A DNA stretch of 64,000 nucleotides, taken from assembly GCA_002189035.1 (NCBI GenBank), contig NEEC01000004.1, positions 4,712,001 to 4,776,000 on the forward strand, given 5' to 3'. Origin of the DNA: Utricularia gibba (Eukaryota; Streptophyta; Magnoliopsida; Lamiales; Lentibulariaceae). This document shows, piece after piece, positions 33,274 through 45,988 of this stretch (positions within the stretch are counted from its first letter, which is position 1; every line of letters starts with the position of its first letter). The position numbers were made by a program, and so were the translations under genes. Below the pieces are notes generated by a model. The model had not been told where the DNA came from. It made no database searches and saw only the letters and a program-made list of their open reading frames with translations.

Positions 33274-35363
33274 TCAACGAATTGCCAATCCTTGAACTCC
33301 TTGATTTCCATCTTCGATTGGCTTATTTGCCTGAATGGTGTCTATTACACTTGCAATGTTGTCCTGAAAAAAAAAAGGAACCAAGATAGAGATTGGCAAT
33401 CGAACAGCTTTGGGAACTTATAAATGGAGAGTTACCCTCCAAGTTGCAAGCTTAGATCGAAGTGACTTCCATTGATTAAGCCCAAAAACCCGGTTCACGC
33501 ACCGGCTGCATGAATGAACATAGGATAATGTCCTAGAGAGTCAAAGCAGCTGGATTTTATATCAAATGTTGAGAGCACATACCCCACGATAATTACTTCA
33601 TTGATTTGATCTATTCTGCAGTCAACTAGCTTTTCTGTGATAGCTTTGACGACCCAAGGCTCTACTTCTTCCTCCTCAATCTAGGAAAGCATGAAATTTT
33701 AAGGAGCACTAAGTAATGTAATGTCTGCCCATAAACATGATAGGATGACAATTTACCTGGAGAGTGTCTTTTATCAGGGAGTAAGCAATTTGGCCGGAAT
33801 CATTTTTGCAAAGATCTACCAAGGAAATCAATCTCATTTTGGCAACGCAATCTTCATGCACAATGCCTGCATGATTGACAGAGAGAAGATAGCCTTTTTA
33901 AAGCACTGAGCCACATGCCTTAAAACAGAAAATGAAGACGAATGAAGTAATACCGTAGGTTTCAAATAAATCAGAATTTGATGAATGAAACTCCAGATAT
34001 GAGTCAAGCCTCCGGGTTAGAAAAATCTTCAGAAGTTGATACAAATGAGCGTAAAGAGTATCATTCTCCAGTTGTGCTACAGCAGGCATATCTAATAAAT
34101 CACCCTGGAAAGATTAATGGATGAAAATTTGATGATACGTTATGAACAAAATACAGAAAGGATATTCTACTAGATTCTATTACCAAACACAAGAATAGAA
34201 AAGCTGAGAACCTTCTCAACACATAGGAATCCACTTAGTGTTGTACCTCAAACATATCAGGGGCCTTGATAAACTCAAGAACAGCATGAACAGCTTCTTC
34301 TTTAGATTCAGACACGATGGAAGAATCCTCAGCAGAAAATGTTTCCAGATACTTGATGAGAAAGTTCAAATAGTCTTTTGTAGGGCTGCTATGCAAAAGT
34401 GGAAAAGGACCACAACATCAGTTGAGTGAAGCATCACTTGAGTCTATTCTACATAAATATCGTGCTTCCCACCTCTTATTCTGTTTCAAGATATTTGCAA
34501 CCGCAAGGTATAAGTCTCTCTGATCCTTAACACTTAGCTTCCACTGCCTCAAGAATGTGTCAAGTTTTTTGAATGAAGGCAAAATATGCTCCGTAGCCTT
34601 CCCACTAACCGCCAGGCTGAGAGCCTTCATATAGACAAAGAATTGGCTATACGGATAGTCCAAGAGGTTGTAGAGGTTGAGCAGACTACAAAAGTTTTTT
34701 TACACGATCGTAAGCAAACCTTACAATCTAGAAGCAAAAATGTTACAGAACAAACCCCCCATTGTCTTACATCTTTAAGCGCAATGCAGGCTTTTCACTA
34801 GGCTGCTGGCTAACTTTTGTGGCTACAAGCTCCGCAATGCTATGCACTTCCTCAACATCCTCAGACTTTTTAACAAGGTTGCAAATAAGAGTGTAAATGC
34901 ATTCAAGATCTGTCATAAAATAGTCACCAACCAAAAATGCTTGCTTATAGAAATATCGATTGATTGCAAGGGCTTAAGCTTAAATCTCAATCGGGAGAAA
35001 ACCCAGAAGGCACCGATAAAAAAAGACACTACCTTTCTCAGAAGCTTTAGAGAAAATTACATCAGCCGAAGCAAGCATCAAGGAAGCCAAATCTAGCCAC
35101 CTATTTTGCACCATACATTCTTGCGCTTCCTGACACAGCCTATTAACCTGCCCTTCAGCCACCTAACCATATCCCAAATAAGTTCCGCGAAAACACAGAA
35201 ATTTAACAAAGATCAAAGGGAAATTCCAATACAATCAAATGATATAAAAAAACCCTGATATTAAATCTACCTCCGCGCCGCCGTCCGCCCAGGACAACTC
35301 TGCAGTGAACCGTACAACAGCGAAGACGGGATCTTCATCGGAAGTCTGAAGAACTATTGCCAT
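33274..35363 (-). CDS. Eukaryotic translation initiation factor 3 subunit M (eIF3m)
   Basis: Core PCI-domain subunit of eIF3, needed for loading the 40S ribosome. Ten exons join in phase to 410 residues: 35271-35363, 35033-35162, 34771-34909, 34473-34685, 34247-34385, 33954-34104, 33757-33866, 33583-33680, 33436-33505, 33274-33363. Landmarks: MAIVLQTSDEDPVFAVVRFT at the start, LRLKILLNLYNLLDYPYS, the TPR-like helices around FKKLDTFLRQWKL, then the PCI domain with CVAKMRLISLVDLCKN, ISLIKDTLQ-type helices and VIIVGRCVNRVFGLNQWKSL. Length matches plant eIF3m (about 415). Stop codons of this gene and of ABCB27-like copy 2 face each other 240 bp apart. It shares a 288-bp divergent promoter with RPL39. 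Confidence 0.93.
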
Positions 35364-35651
35364 TGTAACGCGCCCACGAAGCTCAAGGGATTAAAAATAA
35401 ATACACACCAAACGCTTCGGAGCGTTCAGTCGGAAGAAGACGATGCTGAAAGAGTAACCCTAATCGCAGGGAAGGCAAAAAGAAAAGCAACAGGGGCAAC
35501 AACGTCATTGTTGATTTATTTTTATTCGAAATTAAAAAAATAATAAGAATATATAAATACCAAACTAGGGTTCCCATTCCGAAATCGTGATTGCCACAAA
35601 CTCCCTGAAACCGCCGCTGCCTCTGCGGAGACTTCCGACGCCGGAATCAAA
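35364..35651. promoter_or_regulatory. Bidirectional promoter of eIF3m and RPL39 with telo-box motifs
   Basis: Between the two start codons lie AACCCTAA (35456-35463) and TAGGGTT (35566-35572), telo-box-type elements typical of plant ribosomal and translation genes, in opposite orientations. TATATAAATA (about 35550-35559) is a plausible TATA box for RPL39. A short hairpin AACGCT-TCGG-AGCGTT lies near 35411-35426, in the eIF3m leader. Confidence 0.6.
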
Positions 35652-35899
35652 ATGGTACTTCAGTTTCCTAGGTTTTCTTTTACTGTTTTGGTGCTTTTCA
35701 GGCTATGAACGACGACCGATTTGATCAATTATATTGAATTTTTCAGCCGTCGCACAAGACCTTCATGATTAAGAAGAAGCTGGCCAAAAAACAGAGGCAG
35801 AATAGGCCTATTCCTTACTGGATACGGATGCGCACCGGAAACAAGATCCGGTACAACGCCAAGCGCAGACACTGGCGCCGCACCAAGCTTGGATTCTAA
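35652..35899 (+). CDS. RPL39: 60S ribosomal protein L39 (eL39)
   Basis: Small basic protein lining the ribosome exit tunnel. The first coding exon is the ATG alone (35652-35654), followed by a 92-bp intron and exon 2 (35747-35899), which starts [20 protein letters not shown] and ends [11 protein letters not shown]. The total is 51 residues, the exact eukaryotic length. Because exon 2 has no start codon of its own, the gene is easily missed by ORF finding. Splicing right after ATG is known for eL39 genes. Telo-box elements upstream fit a ribosomal protein gene. Confidence 0.95.
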
Positions 35900-36544
35900 G
35901 TCGTCACGGCTTGGATTCCGTACCCTATTTCTGCTTTTCTTTTCACATTCGTAGCATACTCTTGGAATTCTTCATGCTGTGATTTGGAAATGCGCTATAA
36001 GACTTCCTTTTTATTTCAATTCCGGTCTTAATACTGCAAATGTTATCATGTTCCCTGCTATCTGTAGCGAATTATCGGAGAGTACATCGCTCCTAATGCT
36101 GTGCGCAGCCCGTGTCACTGCTGGATGTGTTCATGACCTATTTTTGTTAAACCATCATCTGATACGTACACTTCTTAGGCTGTTTCAATTGGCGCCCCCT
36201 GTATATCCCTCGTGATGTTGGGAGTTCCATTTCCATTGCAGTGTTTAGGTTAGTAACCATATGGTTACACTTGAACGCCCCTACATGTAAATGCTGTGAA
36301 AGGGTGTTATACTTGATTGTGCGTGGTGCTGGGAAGCCTTATCACTAGGAGAGTTAGCAGTTGCTTACATTGATCAGGGGATGTGCCATCAGAATAGGCC
36401 TTAGTTGTTGGCTTTTCCTTAATGAAGATGGCATGGCATGCCTTTTTCTTGAAGGCACCGTAGGGTTCGTGTGCAAGTTTGGTATGGCCAATTGGGTCCG
36501 TGTATTCGCTTTAAGCTCAGAATACCTTGCCTCATGCTAGTCAA
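35900..36544 (+). other. RPL39 3' flank up to the plastid insertion
   Basis: Nuclear sequence with the RPL39 3' UTR and spacer. No further gene is seen. The exact start of plastid-derived DNA lies somewhere between about 36540 and 36590. Confidence 0.5.
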
Positions 36545-36589
36545 TTTTTTAGCGAGACGGTTGGAATTCTTCCACCGTTTTTCCTTCGC

Positions 36590-36748
36590 CTATTTCTTTG
36601 TTGTACAAAAAAAACTTTTTGAATTACCAGTTGAAAGAGATTTACCTAAGGAAAACGCTTTTAACGCTGCCCAATACCCCTCCCTTTTCCAAAAATGTTT
36701 ACGAACACGTTTTTTTGATGCAGAAGTACGTTTTTTTGGAACTGCCAT
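36590..36748 (-). CDS. rpl32: Plastid rpl32 copy in the NUPT (open frame)
   Basis: Complete 52-codon frame for plastid ribosomal protein bL32: [20 protein letters not shown] at the start, then [20 protein letters not shown] and [10 protein letters not shown]. Length and motifs match plastid L32. It stands divergent from ndhF, as in normal plastid genomes. No transit peptide or nuclear-style intron precedes it, so it is probably not expressed as protein despite the open frame. Confidence 0.85.
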   Translation of the reverse strand: MAVPKKRTSASKKRVRKHFWKREGYWAALKAFSLGKSLSTGNSKSFFCTTKK

Positions 36749-36874
36749 TTAACTTAAAATTAAGAGATTTCTTGTTGATATAGCTGAATGTGAAAGACAT
36801 TTATTATTTAAATTATTAAAACAAAAATAGGTTATTTTCTAATTCATTAGTTGTTTATTTTCTCGATAATATTT

Positions 36875-36914
36875 TTTTTTACTATTAACTATTATTTTTT
36901 ACTATTAACTATTA
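36875..36914 (+). repeat. 20-bp direct repeat in the rpl32-ndhF spacer
   Basis: Two adjacent copies of a 20-bp AT-rich unit (T6 followed by ACTATTAACTATTA). Short tandem repeats like this are common in plastid spacers. Confidence 0.7.
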
Positions 36915-37280
36915 AAAGTTGAAAGATATAATAAAATCACATAAAATTTTACTAAACAACTAATATTTTTTTAGTAACGTTGAAAACCTAGAAAAATATC
37001 CTTAATTTTACTTGAATTGTCAAAGTAGATCTAGTAATTAATCGATTTTTTACGGGGGTTTGATTGATTGTAAATTCTTGATTTCAATATCTGATCTATT
37101 TATGCGAAATTCCGAAAGCAATCTAATAAGTCTAACTTAAAATTGAAAAGTTCTAGTTAAGTTAGGACATATATTCATTTTTCATTTGTTAATTTTAGTA
37201 ATTTTTTTTCAAACTAGATAATAGCTAGTGAATCCGAACTAATTAATAAACTAATTAATAAAAGAATTAAAAATTTTTTT

Positions 37281-38450
37281 ATGGAAACGACATATCAATA
37301 TACGTGGATTATACCTTTGGTTCAACTTCCAGTTCCTATCTTAATAGGAATGGGACTCCTTATTTTCTCATCAACAAAAAATATTCGTCGTATGTGTGCC
37401 TTTACGAGTATTTTATTGTTAACTATAGCTATGATTTTGTCAATTAATTTGTCTATTCAACAAATAAATAGTAGTTCAATCTATCAATATGTATGGTCTT
37501 GGGCCCTCGATAATGATTTTTATTTAGAATTCGGGTATTTACTCGATCCGCTTACGTCTAATGTTAATTACTACTGTTGGAATTCTAGTTCTTATGTATA
37601 GTGACAATTATATGTCTCATGATCAAGGATACTTGAGATTTTTTGTTTCTATGAGTTTTTTCAGTACTTCAATGTTGGGATTAGTTACTAGTTCAAATTT
37701 TATACAAATTTATATTTTTTGGGAATTGGTTGGAATGTCTTCCTATCTATTAATTGGGTTTTGGTTCACACGACCTTCTGCGGCAAATGCTTGTCAAAAA
37801 GCTTTTATAACTAATCGTGTAGGAGATTTTGGTTTATTATTAGGAATTTTAGGTTTTTATTGGATAACAGGGAGTTTTGAATTGACCGATTTATTCGAAA
37901 TAATGAATAACTTGGTTTCTCATGATCAATTAAATTTTCCATTTGCTACCTTGTGTGCTGTTTTAGTATTTGCTGGAGCAGTTGCTAAATTTGCACAATT
38001 TCCTCTGCACGTATGGTTAGCTGATGCTAGGAAGGACCCACACCGATTTCGGCTCTTATCCATGCAGCCACTATGGTGGCAACGGGTATTTTTCTTGTAG
38101 CTTGCCTTCTTCCTATTTTTATAGTTATACCTTATATAATGAATTTAATTTCGTTAATAGGCATAATCACAGTATTTCTAGGAGCTACTTTAGCGCTTGC
38201 TCAAAAAGACATTGAGAGAGGTTTAGCTTATTCTACAATGTCTCAATTGGGTTATATGATGGTAGCTCTCGGAATGGGGTCTTATCGAAGTGCTTTATTT
38301 CATTTGATTACGCATGCTTATTCCAAAGCTTTATTATTTTTGGGTTCTGGGTCTGTTATTCATTCAATGGAAACTGTTGTTGGCTATTCGCCGAATAAAA
38401 GTCAGAATATGGGTCTTATGGGGGGGTTAACAAAACATGCACCAATATTT
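37281..38450 (+). pseudogene. ndhF: Plastid ndhF fragment, truncated and frameshifted
   Basis: 5' half of the plastid NDH-1 subunit 5 gene. Reading passes through three frames: [17 protein letters not shown] to GYLLDPLTS (from 37281), then [20 protein letters not shown] to AQFPLHVWL (from about 37570), then [20 protein letters not shown]-type sequence to [10 protein letters not shown] (from about 38040). The first shift is a small deletion after LDPLTS (about 37558). The second is a missing T in DAMEGP (about 38027). The gene breaks off after about 390 of roughly 740 codons, at the join to the rpl14 tail. It cannot make a functional NdhF. Confidence 0.92.
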
Positions 38451-38453
38451 ATG

Positions 38454-38489
38454 ATACCTCAGGAGCAGTTTCATTAGCTCCTGAGGTAT
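38454..38489. repeat. Inverted-repeat filler at the junction of the two plastid segments
   Basis: ATACCTCAGGAGC (38454-38466) is the exact reverse complement of GCTCCTGAGGTAT (38477-38489), with a 10-bp loop. The right arm is native rpl14 coding sequence. The left arm belongs to neither ndhF nor rpl14, so it looks like filler templated from the adjacent end during joining. Confidence 0.75.
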
Positions 38490-38494
38490 TATAA
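38468..38494 (+). pseudogene. rpl14: Last nine codons of plastid rpl14
   Basis: Reads VSLAPEVL and a stop, the conserved C-terminus of plastid ribosomal protein uL14. It lies immediately upstream of rps8, as in plastid genomes. The rest of the gene is absent, so it marks the left end of plastid segment 2. Confidence 0.8.
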
Positions 38495-38684
38495 ATATAA
38501 AAAAATTAATATCTTTTCTTTGGCGTATTTGAAAAAAATCGATTCAGAACTAGATTAATTCATGGATTGGGTGTTATGCATATACTTTGATGAAAAATTC
38601 CTATTCAGAAACCAATACCAATAAAAAAAAAGAAAAACATATTGATTATATCCAATTTTGAGGCACCAATAATTTTAATCCACC

Positions 38685-39089
38685 ATGGGTAGAGACACTA
38701 TTGCCGAGATAATAACCTCGATACGAAATGCTGATATGGATCAAAAAAGAATGGTTCGCATAGAATCTATTAATATTGGCGAAAATATTGTTCAAATACT
38801 TTTTCGAGAGGGGTTTATCGAAAACGTTCGAAAACATCGAGAAAAAGAGAAAAAAATTTTGGTTTTAACACTGCACCATAGAAGGAATAGGAAAAGACTT
38901 TCTAGAAATTTTTTAAATTTAAAACGGATCAGTCGAACTAGCCTACGAATATACTCTAACTCTCAACGAATTCCTAGAATTTTGGGCGGTATGGGTATTG
39001 TAATTATTTATACTTCTCGAGGTATAATGACAGACCGGGAGGCTCGACGAGAAGGAATTGGGGGAGAAATATTGTGTTATATATGGTAA
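38685..39089 (+). CDS. rps8: Plastid rps8 copy in the NUPT (open frame)
   Basis: Full 134-codon frame for plastid ribosomal protein uS8: [19 protein letters not shown] at the start, [36 protein letters not shown], and the usual end GGEILCYIW. Length equals the plastid norm. No presequence is evident. It is probably untranslated in the nucleus; the intact frame suggests a fairly young transfer. Confidence 0.88.
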   Translation: MGRDTIAEIITSIRNADMDQKRMVRIESINIGENIVQILFREGFIENVRKHREKEKKILVLTLHHRRNRKRLSRNFLNLKRISRTSLRIYSNSQRIPRILGGMGIVIIYTSRGIMTDREARREGIGGEILCYIW

Positions 39090-39215
39090 CCCTCTTCTTT
39101 TTCTATGCAAATGGCCTCCGAAAGATCTTCCAATTTATAAAAAAAGAAAGGGTGTGGGGTTGTATAATATTGTTTCGTCTCCATTAGCTGATACTTCAAG
39201 GGGGCTTTACCTGAA

Positions 39216-39428
39216 ATGAAAGAACAAAAATGGATTCATGAAGGTTTAATTACTGAATCACTTCCAAATGGCATGTTTCGAGTTCGGTTAGATAATGAAA
39301 ATGTGATTCTAGGTTATGTTTCAGGAAAGATACGACGTAGTTTTATACGGATACTGCCGGGAGATAAAGTAAAAATTGAAGTAAGTCGTTACGATTCGAC
39401 CAGAGGACGTATAATTTATCGACTCTGA
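39216..39428 (+). pseudogene. infA: Plastid infA copy with premature stop
   Basis: Translation initiation factor IF-1 of plastids: [20 protein letters not shown] to [19 protein letters not shown]. The frame ends at a TGA (39426-39428). Family members continue with RNKDS-type residues, and reading through gives NKDSKD and a second stop at 39447-39449. The simplest explanation is CGA to TGA, a C-to-T change at a CpG, typical of decay of methylated nuclear DNA. Only the last seven residues are lost. Confidence 0.85.
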
Positions 39429-39541
39429 AACAAGGATTCGAAAGATTAGGTGGTTTTTATTCAAGATCATTCGAGATTAAAAATATCAAGAAACTGACTT
39501 TCTAACAACTTACTTTCTACCAAAAAAGTAGATTAAAAGGT

Positions 39542-39664
39542 ATGACAACTATAAAAATAAGAGCTTCCATTCGTAAAATTTGTGACAAATGTCGACTAAT
39601 ACGTAGGCGTAGTCAAATTATAGTAATTTGTTCCAACTCGAGGCATAAACAAAGACAAGGATAA
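39542..39664 (+). pseudogene. rpl36: Plastid rpl36 copy, normal start codon changed
   Basis: Encodes the zinc-ribbon ribosomal protein bL36: [19 protein letters not shown] to [11 protein letters not shown]. The usual initiator ATG before KIRAS is ATA here; an ATG three codons upstream remains in frame (MTTIKIRAS), giving 40 instead of 37 codons. The change is consistent with decay after transfer, but I cannot rule out that the donor plastid had it. Confidence 0.75.
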
Positions 39665-39756
39665 TAAAACTCGCTAAAGAGTTCCCTAAAAATCGGTTTT
39701 GACACGAAATGGATATATCCATCGATTTTTGACTCCTATTTATGAGATAATACAAT

Positions 39757-40171
39757 ATGGCAAAAGCTATACCGAGAACTGGTTCGCGTAGGAATGTACG
39801 TATTGGTTTACGTAAGAGTACACGTAGAATATCAAAAGGGGTTATTCATGTTCAAGCGAGTTTCAATAATACCATTATCACGGTTACCGATGTACGGGCG
39901 GGTGGTTTCCTGGTCCTCGGCCGGTACTTGTGGATTCACAGGTACGAGAAGGGGAACACCTTTTGCCGCCCAAACTGCCGCAGCAATTGCTATTCGTGCA
40001 GGAATGGATCAGGGTATGCAACGAGCAGAAGTCATGATAAAGGGCCCCGGTCTGGGAAGGGATGCAGCATTACGAGCTATTTGTAGAAGTGGTATACTCT
40101 TAACTTTTGTACGAGATGTAACCCCTATGCCACATAATGGCTGTAGACCTCCGAAAAAAAGACGTGTCTAG
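39757..40171 (+). pseudogene. rps11: Plastid rps11 copy with a frameshift in a G-rich run
   Basis: Plastid ribosomal protein uS11. Frame 1 reads [17 protein letters not shown] to ITVTDVR, frame 2 from about 39900 reads [20 protein letters not shown] to the conserved end [14 protein letters not shown]. Family sequence DVRGRVVSW requires two more bases at CGGGCGGG (39897-39904). The shift may be a real NUPT lesion or the same G-run undercall seen in nuclear genes of this window. Otherwise full length. Confidence 0.85.
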
Positions 40172-40237
40172 AGATGAAGATTGAAGAAATTTCGATAGAA
40201 ACAAGAGAAATAAATAATTCAATAATCAAATAATATT

Positions 40238-41239
40238 ATGGTTCGGGAGAAAGTAACAATATCTACTCGGACACTACAGTGGAAGTGTCTTGAATCAAGA
40301 CCAGACAGTAAACGTCTTTATTACGGCCGCTTTATGCTATCTCCACTTCGTAAAGGACAAGCCGACACAATAGGCATTGCGTTGCGAAGAGCTTTGCTTG
40401 GCGAAATAGAAGGAACATGTATTACACGTGTAAAATTTGAGAACGTTCCGCACGAGTATTCGACTATAACGGGTATTCAAGAATCTGTCCATGAAATTTT
40501 ACTGAATTTGAAAGAAATTGTATTGAGAAGTAAACTATATGGAACTTGTGAGGCGTCTATTTGTGTCAGGGGTCCGGGGTATGTAACTGCTCAAGATATC
40601 ATCTTACCGACGTATGTAGAAATCATTGATAATAAACAACATATAGCTAGTTTGACAGAACCGATTAATTTTTGTATTGAATTAAAAATAGAAAGAAATC
40701 GTGGTTATCTTAAAAAAATGCCACGGGTCTTTCAAGATGGAAGTTATCCTATAGATGGTGTATTCACGCCGGTTCGAAATGTAAATCATAGTATTCATTC
40801 CTATGGGAATGAGAATGAAAAACAAGAGATACTCTTTATCGAAATATGGACAAACGGGAGTTTAACTCCGAAAGAAGCACTTCATGAAGCGTCGAGAAAT
40901 TTGATTGATTTGTTTCTTCGATTTTTACATAAGGAAGACGAAATGGGTCCTTTCGAGAACAATCAGCACACGATTCCTTTATCCCCTTTGCCCTTGTATG
41001 ATAAATTGGATAAACTCGGAATAAAAGAAGAATCTATTTTTATTGATCAATCAGAATTATCTCCTACAATATATAATTGCCTCAAGAGGTCCAACATATA
41101 TACATTATTGGACCTGTTGAATAACAGCCAAGAAGATCTTATGAAAATTGAGCATTTTCGCGTCGAAGATGTAAAACAGATCTTGGGCATTCTCCAAAAC
41201 CATTTCGCAATTGATTTACCATACCAAAAAAGAAGTTAG
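40238..41239 (+). CDS. rpoA: Plastid rpoA copy in the NUPT (open frame)
   Basis: Complete 333-codon frame for the alpha subunit of plastid-encoded RNA polymerase, a normal length. Visible are the N-terminal assembly domain ([34 protein letters not shown]) and the C-terminal domain ([28 protein letters not shown]). No stop or frameshift occurs in 1 kb, which argues for recent insertion. There is no transit peptide, so function in the nucleus is unlikely. Confidence 0.9.
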   Translation: MVREKVTISTRTLQWKCLESRPDSKRLYYGRFMLSPLRKGQADTIGIALRRALLGEIEGTCITRVKFENVPHEYSTITGIQESVHEILLNLKEIVLRSKLYGTCEASICVRGPGYVTAQDIILPTYVEIIDNKQHIASLTEPINFCIELKIERNRGYLKKMPRVFQDGSYPIDGVFTPVRNVNHSIHSYGNENEKQEILFIEIWTNGSLTPKEALHEASRNLIDLFLRFLHKEDEMGPFENNQHTIPLSPLPLYDKLDKLGIKEESIFIDQSELSPTIYNCLKRSNIYTLLDLLNNSQEDLMKIEHFRVEDVKQILGILQNHFAIDLPYQKRS

Positions 41240-41398
41240 ATGAAATTAGGCTTTGAATCTGTAGCCCAATTGATCTATTCAAGAAAATTAAGAATTTGTC
41301 TTTCGTGAATGGATGTATCTAGGGAGAATTCGCTTTGAAGCGACTATTCCCTAGATATACCGGAGTGTTATTTTATTTCACAACACAATTGAAGAACT

Positions 41399-42693
<1,295 letters not shown>

Positions 42694-45600
42694 GGAAATC
42701 AAGTTTCGGAATTAAAATCTAACTCAGGACACGGTGATCAGCACCTGATATGCTCTGATGCTGTGGTGGTTTGGGTTCAGTAGTGATGAAGGAATTGGTT
42801 GAAGGGCAAAAGTAGGCATCGCAGGGTTTTCTAGATTCTTGGGGGAGATGGAGAAACGCAGGTACTGGTCTTCGTCCCCATGGCCTTGTTGCACCAACGT
42901 CTTTGGCCCTCAATGAGAAATATATGAATGAAACAAAGTCCAATGTGAGCTGGGGCGATGAGCGTGAAAAGCTAAACTGGAATTACCTTCTGATCAAGTT
43001 TGTCCCTTTCTCGAGGGTCAAATTCTAATTCATTCGATCGCTTTTGGTAAATAAACTTGAATTAAATTCAAACACTTAAAACATCAACATCTAATCACAA
43101 TTCAATCATCATGAAATCTGAAATTATGATTCAATTCTTGAACTACCCACTTTGTTTTTCATAATAAATAAACAAATAATTCAATTACAATTTGAACTAC
43201 AATCAAACCATTCAAATTGCAAAGTGCTCATACAAACAATTCACAATCTTTCTGCTCATGACATTTACCTTGTCCATTCAACTAATATCAAGACACACAT
43301 TAAGTTAACAGTGAGTGCAATCTAAACAACCGATTTAATCAACAGAAGGAGACCCTCGATGCTCACAACGTAATCACATGATTAACAGAAGCCACCCAGT
43401 GACAATAGTTTCCAAAGACTCCCACCGTTTCCAATGTACTCACTGATCTCCTCACACACCACCACCTAAACAATGTGGCGTACGGAGTGGGTTCGAGAGG
43501 AGCTTTGCCATGAACACACCACATCCAATAAAAGAAGATGGGATCCCTTTCAAAAGAAGAACATCCAAGAGGATGGATCACGGAGCGCAAGGCAATGATT
43601 GGGGCAAACAAGTCACATGTTTGGTGAGGGATAAGTAGGAGGAGATGGTTTGGAAATCGGCACGTGGGTAGGGCAGGGAACATCAGCATTTCCTACGACT
43701 CAACATGGAGAGGGTTTTCCAGTGTACTTGTTGCCGCTACAAACCCAACCAATCCTGATAGGAATCTATCTGCTGCATTCACAATTACTTTCATTTGGAA
43801 TCTACAATGTGGTGGCCGACCAAAGACGGGATTGTGCAAAGACACTGTGCAGGGGTAATTTTGACCACGGCTACTTCACAAGCACACGGATGAGGAGAAG
43901 CCAACGCATTAAACATTAATCAATTTTTTCTGTATTCTAATCTTGTACTATAAGACAATTAGAAATTCAAATTTTAAGATTAAATTTCTTAAATTTTTGT
44001 TTCAACGATGAAATAAGAAATTAATTAAATAAATTAAAATATTTACTTCCAATACACTTCAAAAATGCATTTATATTATCATATTAAACTATATAATAAG
44101 TTAATCAATTAAATCTTACAATATAGAATTTAATATATTAAAATTTATAATATAAATTTATATTATCATATAAATTAATTTTAAAATTTGAAAATTGAAT
44201 TTATTCATAAAATCTTAAAATTAATTCTACTTTACGAAAACTTAATGGAACCTATTTTAATAAAAATAATTTGTTCCAAAATAATCTCAAAAGTATTATT
44301 TCTGAAAAATTAACGAACTATTATTTTCCCTATTTATATAATTAGATCACCTAAAATCTATTTCTACTTCTATCAATTATTTTTACTTTTAAATTTCACT
44401 TTTATAAAAATAGAAATAAATCCTAAAAAATTTCCATCCAAGATGGTTCTGCTTTTTTGTCTGATTTCTAGTCTAACTAATAACTGGTCTAAACGTCATT
44501 AAATGCTGCTTTGGACAAGAATCAATCACAATCTTCCTAACAACGAGGAACGTGCTTCCATGTTATAGCAATTAATCACGCATTAAGAGATGACAATTAT
44601 GAAAATGAAATCACGTGGTAAATAAATTTCATGACACCTAATCAACTAACTGGGTATTCAATGGCTGTCAAGCTGGCACGAAATGATATGCACATCTAAC
44701 GCAAAAGTTAAAGCAGATCGTAAAAAAAAAAAAAAAAATCATGCTTTAGTAAAAGCGTCACCATATAATCCAAAAAAGCACACCACGATGGTTCCACCAA
44801 ATCATCCTCTACTTTCATTAAACAAACTTTAGAGGGAGAGAACAGACATATCACACGAGAAACACGGCATCATTTCATGATGAACGAAGTCCACAAAATA
44901 TGAGTGAATGGTTTTGAAATATACCAAGAGAAACGAGAGGGGCACATGGGCATTTCATTAGGTAGGTAATGCCAATAAGAGATGATGGACGGTTACACAT
45001 AACAGTCCCTAATCCATGTACCATGCAGACTGATGTGACTGTGGGTTCCTTATATGTCCACATGATTAGACGGGGGGGACAGAATCATGGCATTGATTAG
45101 TGAACACCAAAGAGGGAAGGCATTTATTTCCTCGATAAAGAGAATTGTAACCCACAAATCCTCTTTGAACAGGTTTGGGGTTTAAACTCTGAAGTCTCAC
45201 TTAAAAAAAATGGAGAACGAAGGTCAGCAAAACAATATATAGACTAGGGTGAAATGGGCTTCCGAATTAAGAGAACAATTTATAAGGTGAATTCTCATAT
45301 GAGAACTCTTGAATGTACATTAGGAAAAGGGTGGGTGTAGAGGAAGTCATGGGGGGGGAAGAAATGCGAGTTTGCCAGTAGAGAACCCCACTAGCGTTAC
45401 CAGACAGAGTCCACATGATTATCAATGAAAAAGGTACAGGGCTTCAGAGTCCAGACCACCCACATGAAGACTTTAAATAAAGAAAAAAGAAAATGACACT
45501 GAAACAATGACCCCACATTCTCAAATGATAAAAGAAAAAATAATATTTTTTTAAAATAAAAGGAAATTAAAAGTGAAAACGCTTGCTTTTGCATATATAG

Positions 45601-45988
45601 AACTCCTTTTGCGAGAAATAAATACTACAGCACCAAATGGAAACCAACAAGTAAAGCATGTCACCTTCGATTCGGAATGGTTTCGCAGATAGCCGCCATA
45701 GAAAACAGAGAGTTCCTGGAAGTATGGATCTGAGCCGATGAAGTTCTACTGTAAGTAGCCTGCTTTTTCTTCTTTTGGGGGTGTTTCTTCCAATCCCTCT
45801 GTTTTGTTCTGGGTGAAAGACGTTAGAACAATAGATTTTTAGTGAGGAGGGTTGTAAACTATGCAAGTGTTAGAAGCTCACTGTGCATGTATTGAACTCA
45901 TGAATCAGGTTAACTCCAGGAGAGGACTGACAGGAAGAAAGCAAACCAAAGTTCATTGCAGAGCTTTCAGAATTGGAAGGCAGAGGAA
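42694..45988. other. Long intergenic region
   Basis: About 3.3 kb of mostly AT-rich nuclear DNA. It contains an A17 run (44722-44738) and many short frames without recognisable similarity. The last 100-200 bp probably include the leader of the LONGIFOLIA-type gene. No gene is supported. Confidence 0.5.

Noticed and set aside
36471-36783. Two plus-strand frames of 93 and 61 codons
   Set aside because: Antisense to the rpl32 copy at 36590-36748.
43363-43919. Short frames of 64-108 codons on both strands
   Set aside because: Overlapping on opposite strands without domain, signal or intron structure.
45567-45866. 99-codon minus-strand frame before the LONGIFOLIA-type gene
   Set aside because: No similarity or splice support; probably leader or promoter sequence of the plus-strand gene.
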